Assembly: GCA_018340375.1 (NCBI GenBank)
Contig: JAFFJZ010000017.1
Coordinates: 2,036,001 to 2,100,000, forward strand
DNA: 64,000 bases
Direction: 5' to 3'
Origin: Gonatopus flavifemur
Lineage: Eukaryota; Arthropoda; Insecta; Hymenoptera; Dryinidae
Made by a program: the position numbers and the translations under genes. The notes beneath the pieces are model-generated. The model was given only the letters and a program-made list of their open reading frames with translations. It did no database searches and had not been told where the DNA came from. Positions 22,955 through 33,965 of the stretch are shown here, one piece after another. Positions within the stretch are counted from its first letter, which is position 1. Each line of letters starts with the position of its first letter.

Positions 22955-23236
22955 TGTTCGATTTCTAACTCAAACTCCAATCAATCTATTACGATTACTC
23001 CTACAGGAAGATTACACGCTCGTCACTTCCCCTTCTTCCCATGTAAAACCATGGCATTCCGTTGCAGATACTGATCTCGTTACGTTTTCAAATCAGTGCT
23101 CGCTTGAACTCGACACTACACACCTGTACATGTCAAATCTTCAAATTAAAACGTGCGCGAGTATACCTCAAAGACGAGTTAGTCTTTTCTTTCACCTTCC
23201 CAACGTACGATTTTCTCGAATTAGTTTAAAAATCGT
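22955..23236 (+). repeat. 3' LTR of the BEL/Pao element
   Basis: 282 bp, about 98 percent identical to the 5' LTR by eye. Directly followed by the ATTAG duplication. Confidence 0.9.
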
Positions 23237-23241
23237 ATTAG

Positions 23242-23894
23242 TAACCGAGGATTTTCATCGTCAGAATACAATTTTATGATTGAAAAAAATTTGCTTTGTT
23301 GAGAAGTTTTTTAACTTCAGGGTGGAAGTCGTTCTTTTTCATTGATTTCCCTCTCTTGCGAACTTGAGTGGGATTCACCAATAAAAATGCTCTGAAAAAA
23401 GACCATTAACATATTATCATTAATCAAATTCATTTTTGAATCAAATGCGACCAGAATAAATGTTGTATAACAATTACAATAATGATGATAAAATTTTTTA
23501 GGGAATTCAAAATATACCTTTGGATGAATTCCAAGGACTTGGATTGGGCAGGTTGATAATTTAAAGCATATACAAAATGAGCAAGGATGTATACAAAAAA
23601 TCCTTCTAACAAAGTTTTGGGTCTCAGAATTACGCTCTCTTCGCAAACTACTGCACACTCTGCATTTGCATCATATAGCGATTTCCCTGAAAATTGATGT
23701 TGGGAATAGTCAAAATTGTTTTCATTTTATTTCATGATTCAATATTTAATGTTCATAATAATTGGGAGTGGGTGTGAAAAACAGTTCGTGTCAGTCCCAA
23801 CAGAAAGATTCTTGATATTCTGTCGTTATTTATGAAATGCTAAGCCTTCGCTTCTATTGATTGAGTAGATAACTAGTTTCGATTGCTTCGATTA
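23242..23894. other. No gene recognised
   Basis: AT-rich. Minus-strand frames at 23317-23658 show no recognisable domain. Confidence 0.4.
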
Positions 23895-23902
23895 TGCACC
23901 AG

Positions 23903-24025
23903 CAGAGATGGGCAGCCTCAATTACTTTGTTGTACTTGAAGTACTTTTTTTTACCCAAATTGAAAAGTACTTAACGAAAAAAAGTACTTCAAGTACACAA
24001 AAGTAGTTGAGGCTGCCCATCCCTG
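23903..24025. mobile_element. hAT-type MITE with perfect 8-bp duplication
   Basis: The ends are CAGAGATGGGCAGCCTCAA and, reversed, CAGGGATGGGCAGCCTCAA. The duplication TGCACCAG lies at 23895-23902 and 24026-24033. The interior is AAGTACTT-rich. 123 bp, non-coding. TIR and 8-bp duplication are diagnostic of hAT elements. Confidence 0.92.
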
Positions 24026-24260
24026 TGCACCAGAAGCATCACAATACCACGAGCTACATCAAAACTCGAAAAATCTTCCCGTTGGCATCGACACGGGCTT
24101 TTTTTACTCACTGAACAGACGCATGTGATTTTCCGAAGAATTCACGTACTATACCTTCGTGATAAGCGAGAGACGACTATCATCTTCCGGGCTTTGTATT
24201 CTTTCTAACGAATTGGGTTCCTGAAATTGACAAATGTTGGTCATCATTAACTCATAAAAA

Positions 24261-26287
24261 TCACCCAAATGGGAAATGTGAAATAGAAGAATAACTCACA
24301 TCCTTTATAATATATATATTTTCTTTTTCGAAGTAGAGAGCTAAGAGTGGGAAAATCGCCAAAAGTTTGGAACTTTCATTGTTCAAATTGAGACAAATTT
24401 GAGATACCTCATCCACTATACAGTACATACTTTTTATTGAATCTGCATTTTTAACTTTTTTAATACAGGCCATTTTCTCTGTACAAGAAAATTTAAGACA
24501 ATCGTATAAAGAACGTCCCTTCTGATCGAGACAACTATTCCATATAGAAAGTATATCTTTTCCCATCAACTTAGATGCATGACACACAAAATACTCCATC
24601 TTTTGGAAACAAGGCCAATCATTGATAATATTCGTCAATGTGCCACTACTAGTTTGGCTTCTCTCCCATCTGTGATTAATGTCAATACGTTGTGAAGGAT
24701 ATGTTTGTTGCCATATTTCTAATAACTCCTTATCCGTCAAATCTTGTGATTCAACATTACTTTTCAATAGTTCTCGCTTCTCACGCTGTTTCTCATCTGT
24801 TTCTCAGTAGGCAAAGGTGGTTCAGACATGCCATCACCCAGCCAACAAAATCAAGGCAGCGCTCTTGGTAGTGGTGCTACCATTCGCTTATACAGTTAAA
24901 AATCTTCTGTACATATATGGCTTCATTTATGTATGGAAATAGGAGCGACTTGGTAGTATTTTTACTAGAAGCACTACTTGGTAGCGCTTCCTGATAATAC
25001 TGGTAGCGCTGAAGTAGTGCCACATTATAAATTGAATCATATGTATGTTATGGTGGCATGCAGTCTCACGGTAATGGAAAAGCTACTACGTTGCTACCAC
25101 TAGCACTGCTGGTAGCGGAAACGTGAATTTGGAAGCACTTTGCTGGCTGGGCAGCACATCCATAATCATTTGTTATTATTTTCGATTTTTGTCGTCTGCG
25201 TCGATTGGTATTACTTTTGCCTGATTTTTCCAAATTCTCATCATCAGTATCTTCATTTTCCAGAGTTTGTTTTCTCTTGTTTCCTGCTAATCTATCTATT
25301 TCAACTTTCAACGTATCAATCTTATCATATATACTGAATTTCAAACTTCTACATATGTCCAGCAGAAATTACAATTCTTCCTCCGTCCACGCCGAATAAA
25401 GCTTGTTCAAAACTTTTAGGGAATTTTTTAATAATCATCGTTGCTAACTCAGAAGCTTTAGTCAAAGAAGTATTTTTGATGTTATTCAACATGTATTTGG
25501 CCAAGTTGGTGACCAATATCTTTCTATCAGATGGGAGCATTGGTTTTCCTTGTTCTTCAGAATCCTTCAACCCAGCAGGTACCAAATCCCAAGGGAATGG
25601 ACTCGGCTGCGACACTTTATTGGTTTTTGTGGATAAAACAGTATTTTCCGAGCTTGATGCCTCAGTTACTGCAGTCAGCGCAGCTGAATTTTCAGAAATT
25701 GCAGAATCTGAAATGGATAAGAAAAAAGAGACAATCACCTTATGTAAGTAACAGTGACCAAGAAATTTTCAATTCTACAGGAAAAATCATTTTTAATTCG
25801 TTTGAAGCTATTATAATGGAACTCACTGTTGTCTGGTAGCTGATCTTTTGGTTCCCATTCATCGTCATCCGGTAAAATCATTAGAAGACATATTTCTCCT
25901 GGCTTTGATAAATGAGATAAAACTCCATCATCCTCAACAGGAGTACCATCATCTTCTAGGACAAACTGTATTGGATGAAAGAAATTATGAGAGAATGGCA
26001 TACGTGAACGTAGTCAGAAACCCTTCCGAAATTGGAATATATGTTTTTACATATGCTACTATGCTATCCATCAATTTTATTTGTGAGAAAAATTTTTTGC
26101 TATGTGTTTTATAATACGAATACCTCTTGAGGTTAAAATTTTTTACCTTATATACGGTAACACCTAACTCCAATTCCAGTTTTTCGCAAGCTTCTAATAT
26201 CAATGAATCAATGTTATCTCCTTCAATGAGCTGTCGCTTTTGTCTATCAGGATCAGTAACTTTGAATAAAAACATTGTGGTAATCAA
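24261..26287 (-). pseudogene. CIDE-N / SAMD3-like protein gene, decayed
   Basis: Minus-strand, spliced. The first exon (26287 leftward) encodes the start of a CIDE-N fold (VTDPDRQKRQLIEGDNIDSL). The second (about 25960-25830) has FVLEDDGTPVEDDGVLSHL and CLLMILPDDDEWEP, matching the CIDE-N pattern of vertebrate CIDE/CAD proteins. The third (about 25710-25350) and the parts at 25344-25150 and 24767-24261 resemble the body of insect SAMD3-like proteins (PFPWDLVPAGLKDSEE; ITNDYGCA; INDWPCFQKMEY). Function in insects is unknown. The frame shifts near 25345, a MITE (24837-25151) splits it, and another shift lies near 24785, so it is probably dead. These genes are often multicopy. CIDE-N call fairly firm, SAMD3 link by remembered pattern. 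Confidence 0.6.
24837..25151. mobile_element. MITE with CCCAGCCA ends inside the SAMD3-like gene
   Basis: The left end is CCCAGCCAACAAAATC and the right end, reversed, CCCAGCCAGCAAAGTGC. The interior is rich in GGTAGC/GCTACC words. A 2-bp CA (TG on the gene strand) duplication fits, since removing the element with one copy rejoins the gene sense. 315 bp, non-coding. Confidence 0.65.
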
Positions 26288-26481
26288 TATGGTTCATCTG
26301 AAAAATGAAAATGATGAGAAATTTAAAAACATAAGTAAAATGAAATAACGAATGATGTTTCTGTTCAGCCATTCTAATTCTTTGAAATTTTTAAGCTTGA
26401 TGGAAATTTCCAAGTCGAATTCCAAAACACTTTGAAACGTTGTAGAAAAGTATCTCCCCAGTATTTGGTAATCTTTGGATA

Positions 26482-26807
26482 CTCTGATGAAAAAACCCGA
26501 TATTGGGAATTCATTGTGTTGTATCATTTCCAGACACGTCCGGTAAGAATTCAATACCATTGAAGATTCCACGATAAGATTTCGATATTGTTACAATACC
26601 TACGATACTTATCCGATATAAAACCGAACAACTACCTGATGATTTCCCGATAGATATTTATATCGGGTTTACATTGGATATTTGTCGTATGTACCATGAC
26701 AATATCGGGATGTTGTCGTGAAATCTTCAATTATATTGCGTTCTTATCGAACTCGTCTGATGATGGAACAACACGACAAATCCCCGATATCGGGTTTTTC
26801 ATGAGGG
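26482..26807. mobile_element. MITE with TA duplication
   Basis: The left end is CTCTGATGAAAAAACCCGAT and the right end, reversed, is CCCTCATGAAAAACCCGATA. TA is present at both borders. The interior has several CGATATCGGG-like words. 326 bp, non-coding. Confidence 0.7.
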
Positions 26808-26809
26808 TA

Positions 26810-28190
26810 TTCGATGTGCTTGGGATAAAACTATTTTCAAAAGAAGAATGCTAACGTGCACTTTGAACAATTTGTTCTGTACTTGGTGATATTTCAATAA
26901 CATTCTATCATCTATTGATTCAGATTGCATTCTTCACGTTTTTTCAATGTGGATTGGATGGATTATTCTCTTCCTTTAACTTGAATTCGAACATCAGCAA
27001 TACGATCATTATTATTATTTTGTTATAATAGACAAGGTAGTGAAATATAATTGCTGTTATTGAGAAAAATAGGAAAGTATACAGGAAGTACATGATGAAA
27101 TATTCGATGCACTATTCCATTCATAATAAATTAAATAATGGAAATTCTTCAACTTAACTGTTCGTAGAAATTTTGCCCTTGTTTGAAATGTATGTGGGTA
27201 TTAATTTCAATCATGTCAGCAGGACCTCGATTATAATTCTTCATATTATAATTTTGGAGCAAATCATCCTTCGAATATCATTTGAAAAAACACATTATTC
27301 AGTGAAAATAAACTGTCCTTTATGAATAATCATTACTCCATGAATAATTACTATTGTGTTATGTAACGACGGTTCCTCTCGTCCCTTAAATTAATTCACC
27401 ACCACACGTAGAATCTTCCACCCACAAATGCATACAAGTATTCATTAGAGCTCGCTCACGCTCATTCATACACATGGAAAATCCGTCCTATCATAGCATA
27501 GTACACATCAGGATACCATAGGCATCTTCCAAAGAAATAGTTCAAATAAGATATCGTGTGAATTCACATTATTGCTGAAGCTCGAAACGCTTCCCAGGAT
27601 GAATTGAGATCGGAAATAAATGAAACATCCGTACCATCCCCATAGACGATTCAGGCTTCAGCAATAGGACTCATAGTTAAAGAATAATTCTAATAAAAAA
27701 AAAAAAAACTTTATAATACATCGCATATAGAATCGAAAGAATCAATTCAAAGCATGAGTAGTAGTGAACAGGAATCCGCTGAGTAGACAGAGAATTCAAG
27801 GTGAACATTCACACCAACGCACGTGTCGATGCGAATATACGATGCACTTCGCACCAAAGCGCCGAATACGGGGTAAATCCCAGGCAAAGAATTTTCCTCG
27901 CTGTCTATCTTTACGAAATAACCATTCTCTCTTCCTCCCTAAATGAAGTGCCTAACGACTATCGCTCAGGAAGTCGAATCGGCGAAAACCCCCTCTGGAA
28001 AAAGGACGTGGCGTGTTCCACCAAAAGATGCGAGCACATAAATAGAGCGAAAAAAAAGGAATCGGGGAGATTCGTGTCCGAAAGGTCAACGATAAAACTT
28101 AGATTTTGAAGTTCGCAAACATAGTCCGTCCTTTTTCACAAGAGGAAAAAAAACGATTGATACGTTTGAAGTAAACTCGCGATTAAGTCA
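26810..28190. other. No gene recognised
   Basis: AT-rich, with a 12-base A tract near 27697. Frames at 27764-28109 have no recognisable content. Confidence 0.4.
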
Positions 28191-28633
28191 TTTTCCGGGT
28201 CGCAAAATAACGTACAAGTGCACCCCCGAGAGGTTCCACGGCGTTTCGCGTTCCGATTTATCTAAATTTTTATCTACCAATCGGGTGCATATTTCCAATT
28301 TAATTCTTGTTTTCTGCCTTAGTCGCGCTTTAAGTCACGACTTTGTAGTTTTAGTCAACCATTTTCGTTTCAAGTCTTATCAATGAAGTTCATATGAACA
28401 CAATCTGATACGGTATTTAAAGTTCAGTTTTAAATTCACGTCCGCGAGTGTACCGATCCGTTTCGACGTTTTATCTTTTCGCCCAGAGGAAGAGAGAGGG
28501 AGAGAGAGAGAGAAACGAGAAGACAACCAGGTCCCACCAACAGCCAATTCTTTGCCAGAATAATCGTTCTCCAATCCTGCCAAGTATCGAACTCAGGAAA
28601 GAACGACCAAACGGGTTGTTTCTTTCCCAACAC
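28190..28633 (+). promoter_or_regulatory. Possible promoter and non-coding first exon
   Basis: The stretch is GC-richer than its surroundings, contains a GAGAGAGA tract (28492-28513), and ends in CACG/gtaagt at 28634, a strong donor. This would suit the 5' untranslated exon of a plus-strand gene. No downstream coding exon was recognised, so the call is weak. Confidence 0.25.
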
Positions 28634-29253
28634 GGTAAGTCGTGAAAATTGAATTCTCTGTCCTCACTACACATACCGTGATTCGTGCTCTCATTCTCTA
28701 TTATACTTGTCAAATCCAGAATCGTATAATTTTACCCTCTCATTTCGGATTAGTTCGGACTGTGAACTAATCTAGACTACTTTTCATATCTTTTATGAGT
28801 CCATTTTTTTTGAATAAATCTGTCAACAAAACATAATCAATTCTTAAAGGAAATCAAGAAATTCATTTCGCTACCATCACCCTTCACAGGAGAGTTTTAT
28901 CATCAAGCTGGGGTTGCACAGTAAGAACATACTCTTACTCAAGCTTAAAATCATAAGCGGGACCCACATACTTTCTCGATCGAGCCACTCCGGTCGAGAA
29001 AGTTCAATATTTTGTACGCATGAGGTTTCTTTTACCATACCAGAACCATCATATCGTAACAATTGCGGCAGTGATATAAACTTAACGTGGAGATTGAATT
29101 GAAAAGCATTGCCATCAAATGAAATTTTATTACAAAAAATATATAATAAGCAGATACAGATGAGGAATATTTTTGATCATAGACGAAGTAGATGTTATTC
29201 GTATTCAAATTCGTTGAGCATTTTTTTCAAAATCATTAATGCATATGATATAC

Positions 29254-31286
29254 AGGGCGTCCCATTTGAAACAGGACAGCTGAATAACTCTTCAGGGAAT
29301 GGAGGGGGAAAAAAATTGTTCAGACAAAAGTTGTACGGTTCGAAAGGGGCCATAAGATGGTGACCTTGAATTTGACCTTGAGGTCAATTTTGAGCATAAT
29401 TGTTGGTCGAAGTATGTTTTTCCGAATGGGAAACCCTACGTTCGACCTCAGAAATGTAAAGAGCGGAAAATTTTACGTCCGAATATGTTGACATATCAGG
29501 TCATTTAGAGGTCATTTGAAGGTCAAAAAACCATTTTCTATGGATTTTCACGGAAAAGCCTCAAACGAGTTGTTTCTTTGACCGAAGTTATCAAAGTTGA
29601 AGTGAAACCCCACGTTTCGACCTTGAATTCGACCTGGAGAACGATAATGAATGCCAAATTTGGAACAATAATTAAAAAATCATTTATTTTTCCAGTTCGT
29701 CGTTCTATAATTACAGATGGCACAAATCCGTTGACGGGTAAGACACACTTATTGCAGGAGATGTTCGAATTGACCGCCATTTACTTCAATACATACCTCC
29801 AGCCGGCGTCGAAAGTTTCCAAGAACAGACTGAAAAACTTCTGCACGAATATTCGCAATTGCGTATCTGATGCGTTGTTGTAGATCCACAGGTGTTGTTG
29901 TTCGGTTGGTATAAACGACATTTTTTACGTAACCCCACAAATAGAAATCTAGAGGGATGAGATCAGGAGATCTTGCCGGCCACAGTACAAATCCACCTCG
30001 ATCAATCCAACGATTGGGGAAAGGATATTCAGATAATCCCTCACACATCGAGCAAAGTGTGGTGGTGCACCGTCTTGCTGATACCACATCCTCTGCCTAG
30101 TTGCTAATGTCACATCTTCCATGAGAACTGGTCATTCATTCTGTAAAAACTGTAGATAATTAGGACCGTTAACAGTTCCATCAAAAAAATACGGCCCAAT
30201 AACTTGATTGTCTAGAATTCCACACCAAACATTTATACTCCACCGATGCTGATGATCAACTTGTTGAGTTCAGTGCGGGTTTTGCGCTGACCAATAGTGG
30301 CTATTGTGACGATTTAACAAGCCAGTACTTTGAAACGTTGATTCATCACTGAAAAGAACATATCGAAAGAAATCAGGCGCTTCGTTCAACCTCTGTAAAG
30401 CCCAATGGCAAAAGTTAACCCGATTCTGCATATCTTGTTGAGATAATCCTTGGGTCAGTGTGATGTGGTACGGATGATATTGAGCAGCTTGTAGAATTCT
30501 GTGTGCCGTACTGCGTGGAATACCCAAATCGCGTTCAATATCACGTAAACTAACATGAGGATTCAGGTGTATTATTGCTAAAACAGCAACGCATCGAGGG
30601 TCGTCAGAGTTGAAACCTTGATTGTTTCGGCGTTGACCAATCCTTCCTTGTCGACAATTTCTTTCAACTTGGCGAATGACTTCTGGAGAGGGATGATGCT
30701 GCCGATCTCCAAACCGCTCTCTGTACAATCGTGACGCTCTTTGATACACTCCGCGACACTCACCCAAGATCATTAAAATATCAACACATTCGTTAGGTGA
30801 ATAAACCATTTTGAACCCGCACATACACCGTAAACGATGAAAACTTCTTAATGATCATTTTCGTACCGATATGAAGAATAAACTCTGAAGGTTAGTTCTG
30901 TTTACTTTCAATTCAAGGTCGAAACGTGGGGTTTCACTTCAACTTTGATAACTTCGGTCAGAGAAACAACTCGTTTGAGGCTTTTCCGTGAAAATCCATA
31001 GAAAATGGTTTTTTGACCTTCAAATGACCTCTAAATGACCTGATATGTTAACATATTCGGACGTAAAATTTTCCGCTCTTTCCATTTCTGAGGTCGGACG
31101 TAGGGTTTTCCATTTGAAAAAACATACTTTGACCATCAATTATGCTCAAAATTGACCTCAAGGTCAAATTCAAGGTCACCATCTTATGGCCCCTTTCGAA
31201 CCGTACAACTTTTATCTGAACAATTTTTTTCCCCCTCCATTCCCTGAATAGTTATTCAGCTGTCCTGTTTCAAATGGGACGCCCTG
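29254..31286 (-). mobile_element. Tc1/mariner-superfamily transposon with about 380-bp TIRs
   Basis: The ends are CAGGGCGTCCCATTTGAAAC and its mirror. The inverted arms pair for about 380 bp (29254-29633 with 30908-31286) and include GACCTTGAGGTCAATTTTGA. TA lies at 29252-29253 and 31287-31288. Total 2033 bp. A minus-strand transposase gene fills the space between the arms. Confidence 0.9.
29749..30824 (-). pseudogene. Transposase (DDE_3, Tc1/mariner superfamily), frame-broken
   Basis: The N-terminal half (30824-30270) has a helix-turn-helix region: an FSPNECVDIL-like start and then VSLRDIERDLGIPRSTAHRIL. The first catalytic Asp is in RYVLFSDESTFQ. The C-terminal half (30087-29749) has QQDGAPPHFARC-like sequence just upstream in another frame, then WPARSPDLIPLDFYLWGYVK, which holds the third catalytic residue. 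Between 30270 and 30090 the sense continues but with stops and shifts. It would cut and paste the element into TA sites. The L-D-F-x-L-W-G motif is of the kind seen in insect transposases of this superfamily; I do not assign the subfamily. Confidence 0.8.
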
Positions 31287-31904
31287 TATGTACAATGCAT
31301 ATTATAAACACCCGTTTGTATGAGTAATTTTTTGTTGTTGAATAATAAGCATTTGCCAAAAAATATTCCTAATCAGTCAACAAATGAATCTTCACACATC
31401 ATTTCCAAGGAAAGGAGTGGAAACCACCCCTTGCCTTATTTTTAAGAATTGTTCCGTCCCAATAGTGTATGAGTGGAGAGCCTCATATCCCAACAAATTA
31501 CATATTGATATGCATTCATACGTCTTAGTTTGATCAACACTATACAATCACAATGTTGGATGAAATTCAGACTTTATCACTTCTACCACGAAATGCAGTA
31601 TTTCATCTTCATTACTCAAAATCAGAACAATCTTCCCCATTTGTACAGAATACCCGTATACAGTTTGTCTCAGAATAACGACATCGCCTTTTTGGTACAT
31701 TGTACCGCGGTAAACCGCTTTGTTGCATTCAGTAAGGTTCTCTCTCAAACCAGCCTTTTTTATGGCATTTCGCAAGCTTTCTGCATATTAATCGGGTTGG
31801 AAAATGGATTCCCCTAGCAAAATTGTTTCGACTCTTCTACTAGATCCACATCGCAACAAAGACTGCAGAAGTTCATGTTTTTGTGCAAGAGAAACTGTTA
31901 CATT

Positions 31905-33750
31905 TGTGACGTTTCAAACCATTACTCGCGTTGATAAATGTTAATTATCGCTAACTTGACCAGTTAGCCCCCAGTTAATGCCTCTGGCTCGTCGGAACCC
32001 AGGGTCCGATGGGTTGGGGAACGCGTGTCGCAGATTATTAAAAGACAGACAATTCAAGTTAATTCAAGTTTTTGAACAAATTCTTATTATAACCAGAATA
32101 AAGTAAAATTAATTACAATTCGGGTTAGTTACCCGTAACAAGTCACTGATTGGAGGAATACCTCAAATTAAACTTGAAAGAATATTAAACGTTTAAGAGC
32201 TTGCGCAGAAGCTATAGACAGATTGCAACAGTAAGATCTAACGGAAAGTGAACTTATTAGTCCGGACTATATGACCCTACTTCGTGTGCACACGGAAATT
32301 CTATGTCAGTCAGTCATAGAACCCGATTATATCGTTATTTCGGATGGATCCAACGGAAAGTGACGCGTGAATGAACAGTTCCAAGTGAAAGGGACCCCCG
32401 TGGGTCCGTTCGTGACGAGAAAAGTAATAATCCTAAGGATTATTCTACATGCGCGGAATCGCGAGTCGTGATTGGTCGAAATGATCTTGACCTAAAGGTT
32501 GGCTCTAATAAAAGTCCCCGATTGGTGGGACTAAACAGGTGTTATTTCCTATGTCCCATGGGGCCGTGAGAGGTTGACCCAATGGGAGAAACCGTCAGAA
32601 GGTGGCTCTATCTAACCCGTGGTGGCCGTGAGAGAGTGGCCCTATGGCCCGAAAAGGACTATTACCGTCTTCGTCCAGAAATTGCCCTAACCCTTTTTGA
32701 CGCTTCAGTAGCGGTTAATTGCCAGCTACTGCCCCCACTTCCCTAGGAAAACCTAGCTATGATTCAATCGAGTGCTGCGCACTACGATTAGACCTTCTTC
32801 CCCTAGGCGTAGAGCAAGCTCTTACCTTTTCCAAAAGATGTCTGTTGTAAGCAGACGAGTCGGGAAAGAAGATGATTATGCCTCCGTTTCAGCCTCTTAT
32901 AAAACCCAGAGGCTTACTTTTGCTCGTGGATAACGCGGTATTGCGACAAGCCATCTGGTGGTTCGAAATTCAACCACCGATCATGGCTGTGTCTTCGTCT
33001 TTTAATATAGCTCGCCCGTGTTATTTTCGCGCTTGCGCGTTGTGCGCGAGATTTCCAACATGGTTGACGGGTTTGTTTATAACCTGTCATATTTCGCGTT
33101 CGCGAGTTTGCATGGTTATGTTCGGTTCGTGAAAACCCTTTCGCGACCGTGGGTTGAGTTACGCGTGTGACGGGTGTCGTTTTTAATTCTTTTATGTACG
33201 TTTTTCGCGAGTGTCGTGTACGTTCGGTCCAGTAAGGGATGTTCCTATGCGGTGACTCTTTGGAGTCGGTGAGGTAAGATTTTATAATTTATACTCAACT
33301 CTACTCATTAACATTATTATAAACCATATAACTAACGTTCTTCTTTTCTATTTGTTACAGGTTTGTATGGGGAGTACGTTCGGGTGAGACGACCGTCACA
33401 TCGTTCCTTCCCTTGATACCGTTTCCCCATATATGTATTGATATATTTTTACAGGTACATTGCAACAAAGGGATGTTGCCGTGAATTGACGACTCAGGCG
33501 AGTCGTTCACGTCTTGGGCTCTTCGTTAGCTGTTTTCAGCCTGCCGAACCCTATATCATCCAAGTTCGCTTCCTCGAGTCGATGGGACGGAGGGCTATTC
33601 TCCAAGGAGGAGGGTTCCGACTCACATGAGGTACCACGTAAGCAGTATTACCCAGGTAAGAGAGATCGTTCCTCTTATTTTGATTAAATCAAGACTCTTA
33701 TTCATTTTCCTTTTCAGGTTTCTAATACAAAAAGGCTGAAGGACGTCACA
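31905..33750 (+). mobile_element. LTR-like insertion (solo LTR?) with TG...CA ends
   Basis: The Tnp2-like sense stops at one side and resumes at the other, defining a 1.85-kb GC-richer insert. It starts TGTGACGTTTC and ends GGACGTCACA: an 8-bp terminal inverted repeat with TG...CA ends, as in LTRs. The left flank ends CATT and the right begins AATT, an imperfect duplication. A TATA box-like CTTATAAAACCC at 32898-32909 would fit a U3 promoter. No gag or pol is present. Three consensus intron-like segments lie in its 3' part. A solo LTR is the simplest reading; a non-coding spliced element is the alternative. Confidence 0.45.
32900..32907 (+). promoter_or_regulatory. TATA-box candidate in the LTR-like block
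   Basis: TATAAAAC-type sequence in the context CTCTTATAAAACCCAGAGGC, within a GC-richer stretch. It fits a plus-strand promoter inside an LTR. Not tested. Confidence 0.35.
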
Positions 33751-33965
33751 AATTTTTGAAACAACGGATCACCCTCATAATTCTTTTGAAATATGTATGT
33801 TTGCTTTCAAATCGTAGCGTCCATACTTTTATTAAGGGTCCGAATTTGCTTATCAATTCTGGATAATGATACAGATAGTGATGCTTTGGTCGCAAAGATA
33901 CAGAGGGGAATAAAATTATTCTGACACTGAGATATTCATTGATTGAAGTTTGAAGATAAGGAATA

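Larger units (their letters stand above)
15217..23236 (+). mobile_element. BEL/Pao LTR retrotransposon, full structure, broken ORFs
   Basis: Two long terminal repeats (15217-15501 and 22955-23236) share start TGTTCGATTTCTAACT. They differ by about four substitutions and one 3-bp indel. A perfect 5-bp target duplication ATTAG flanks the element (15212-15216 and 23237-23241). A primer-binding site follows the left LTR and a purine tract (GAGGCGGGCGGGA, 22942-22954) precedes the right one. Between them lie a 2.5-kb leader and gag, protease, reverse transcriptase, RNase H and integrase in BEL/Pao order. Two in-frame stops, at least two frameshifts and a deletion break the polyprotein. The leader carries a separate 1-kb foldback element. 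Confidence 0.95.

Noticed and set aside
27764..28109. Plus-strand frames in a GC-variable stretch
   Set aside because: No recognisable domain, no splice context and low-complexity composition.
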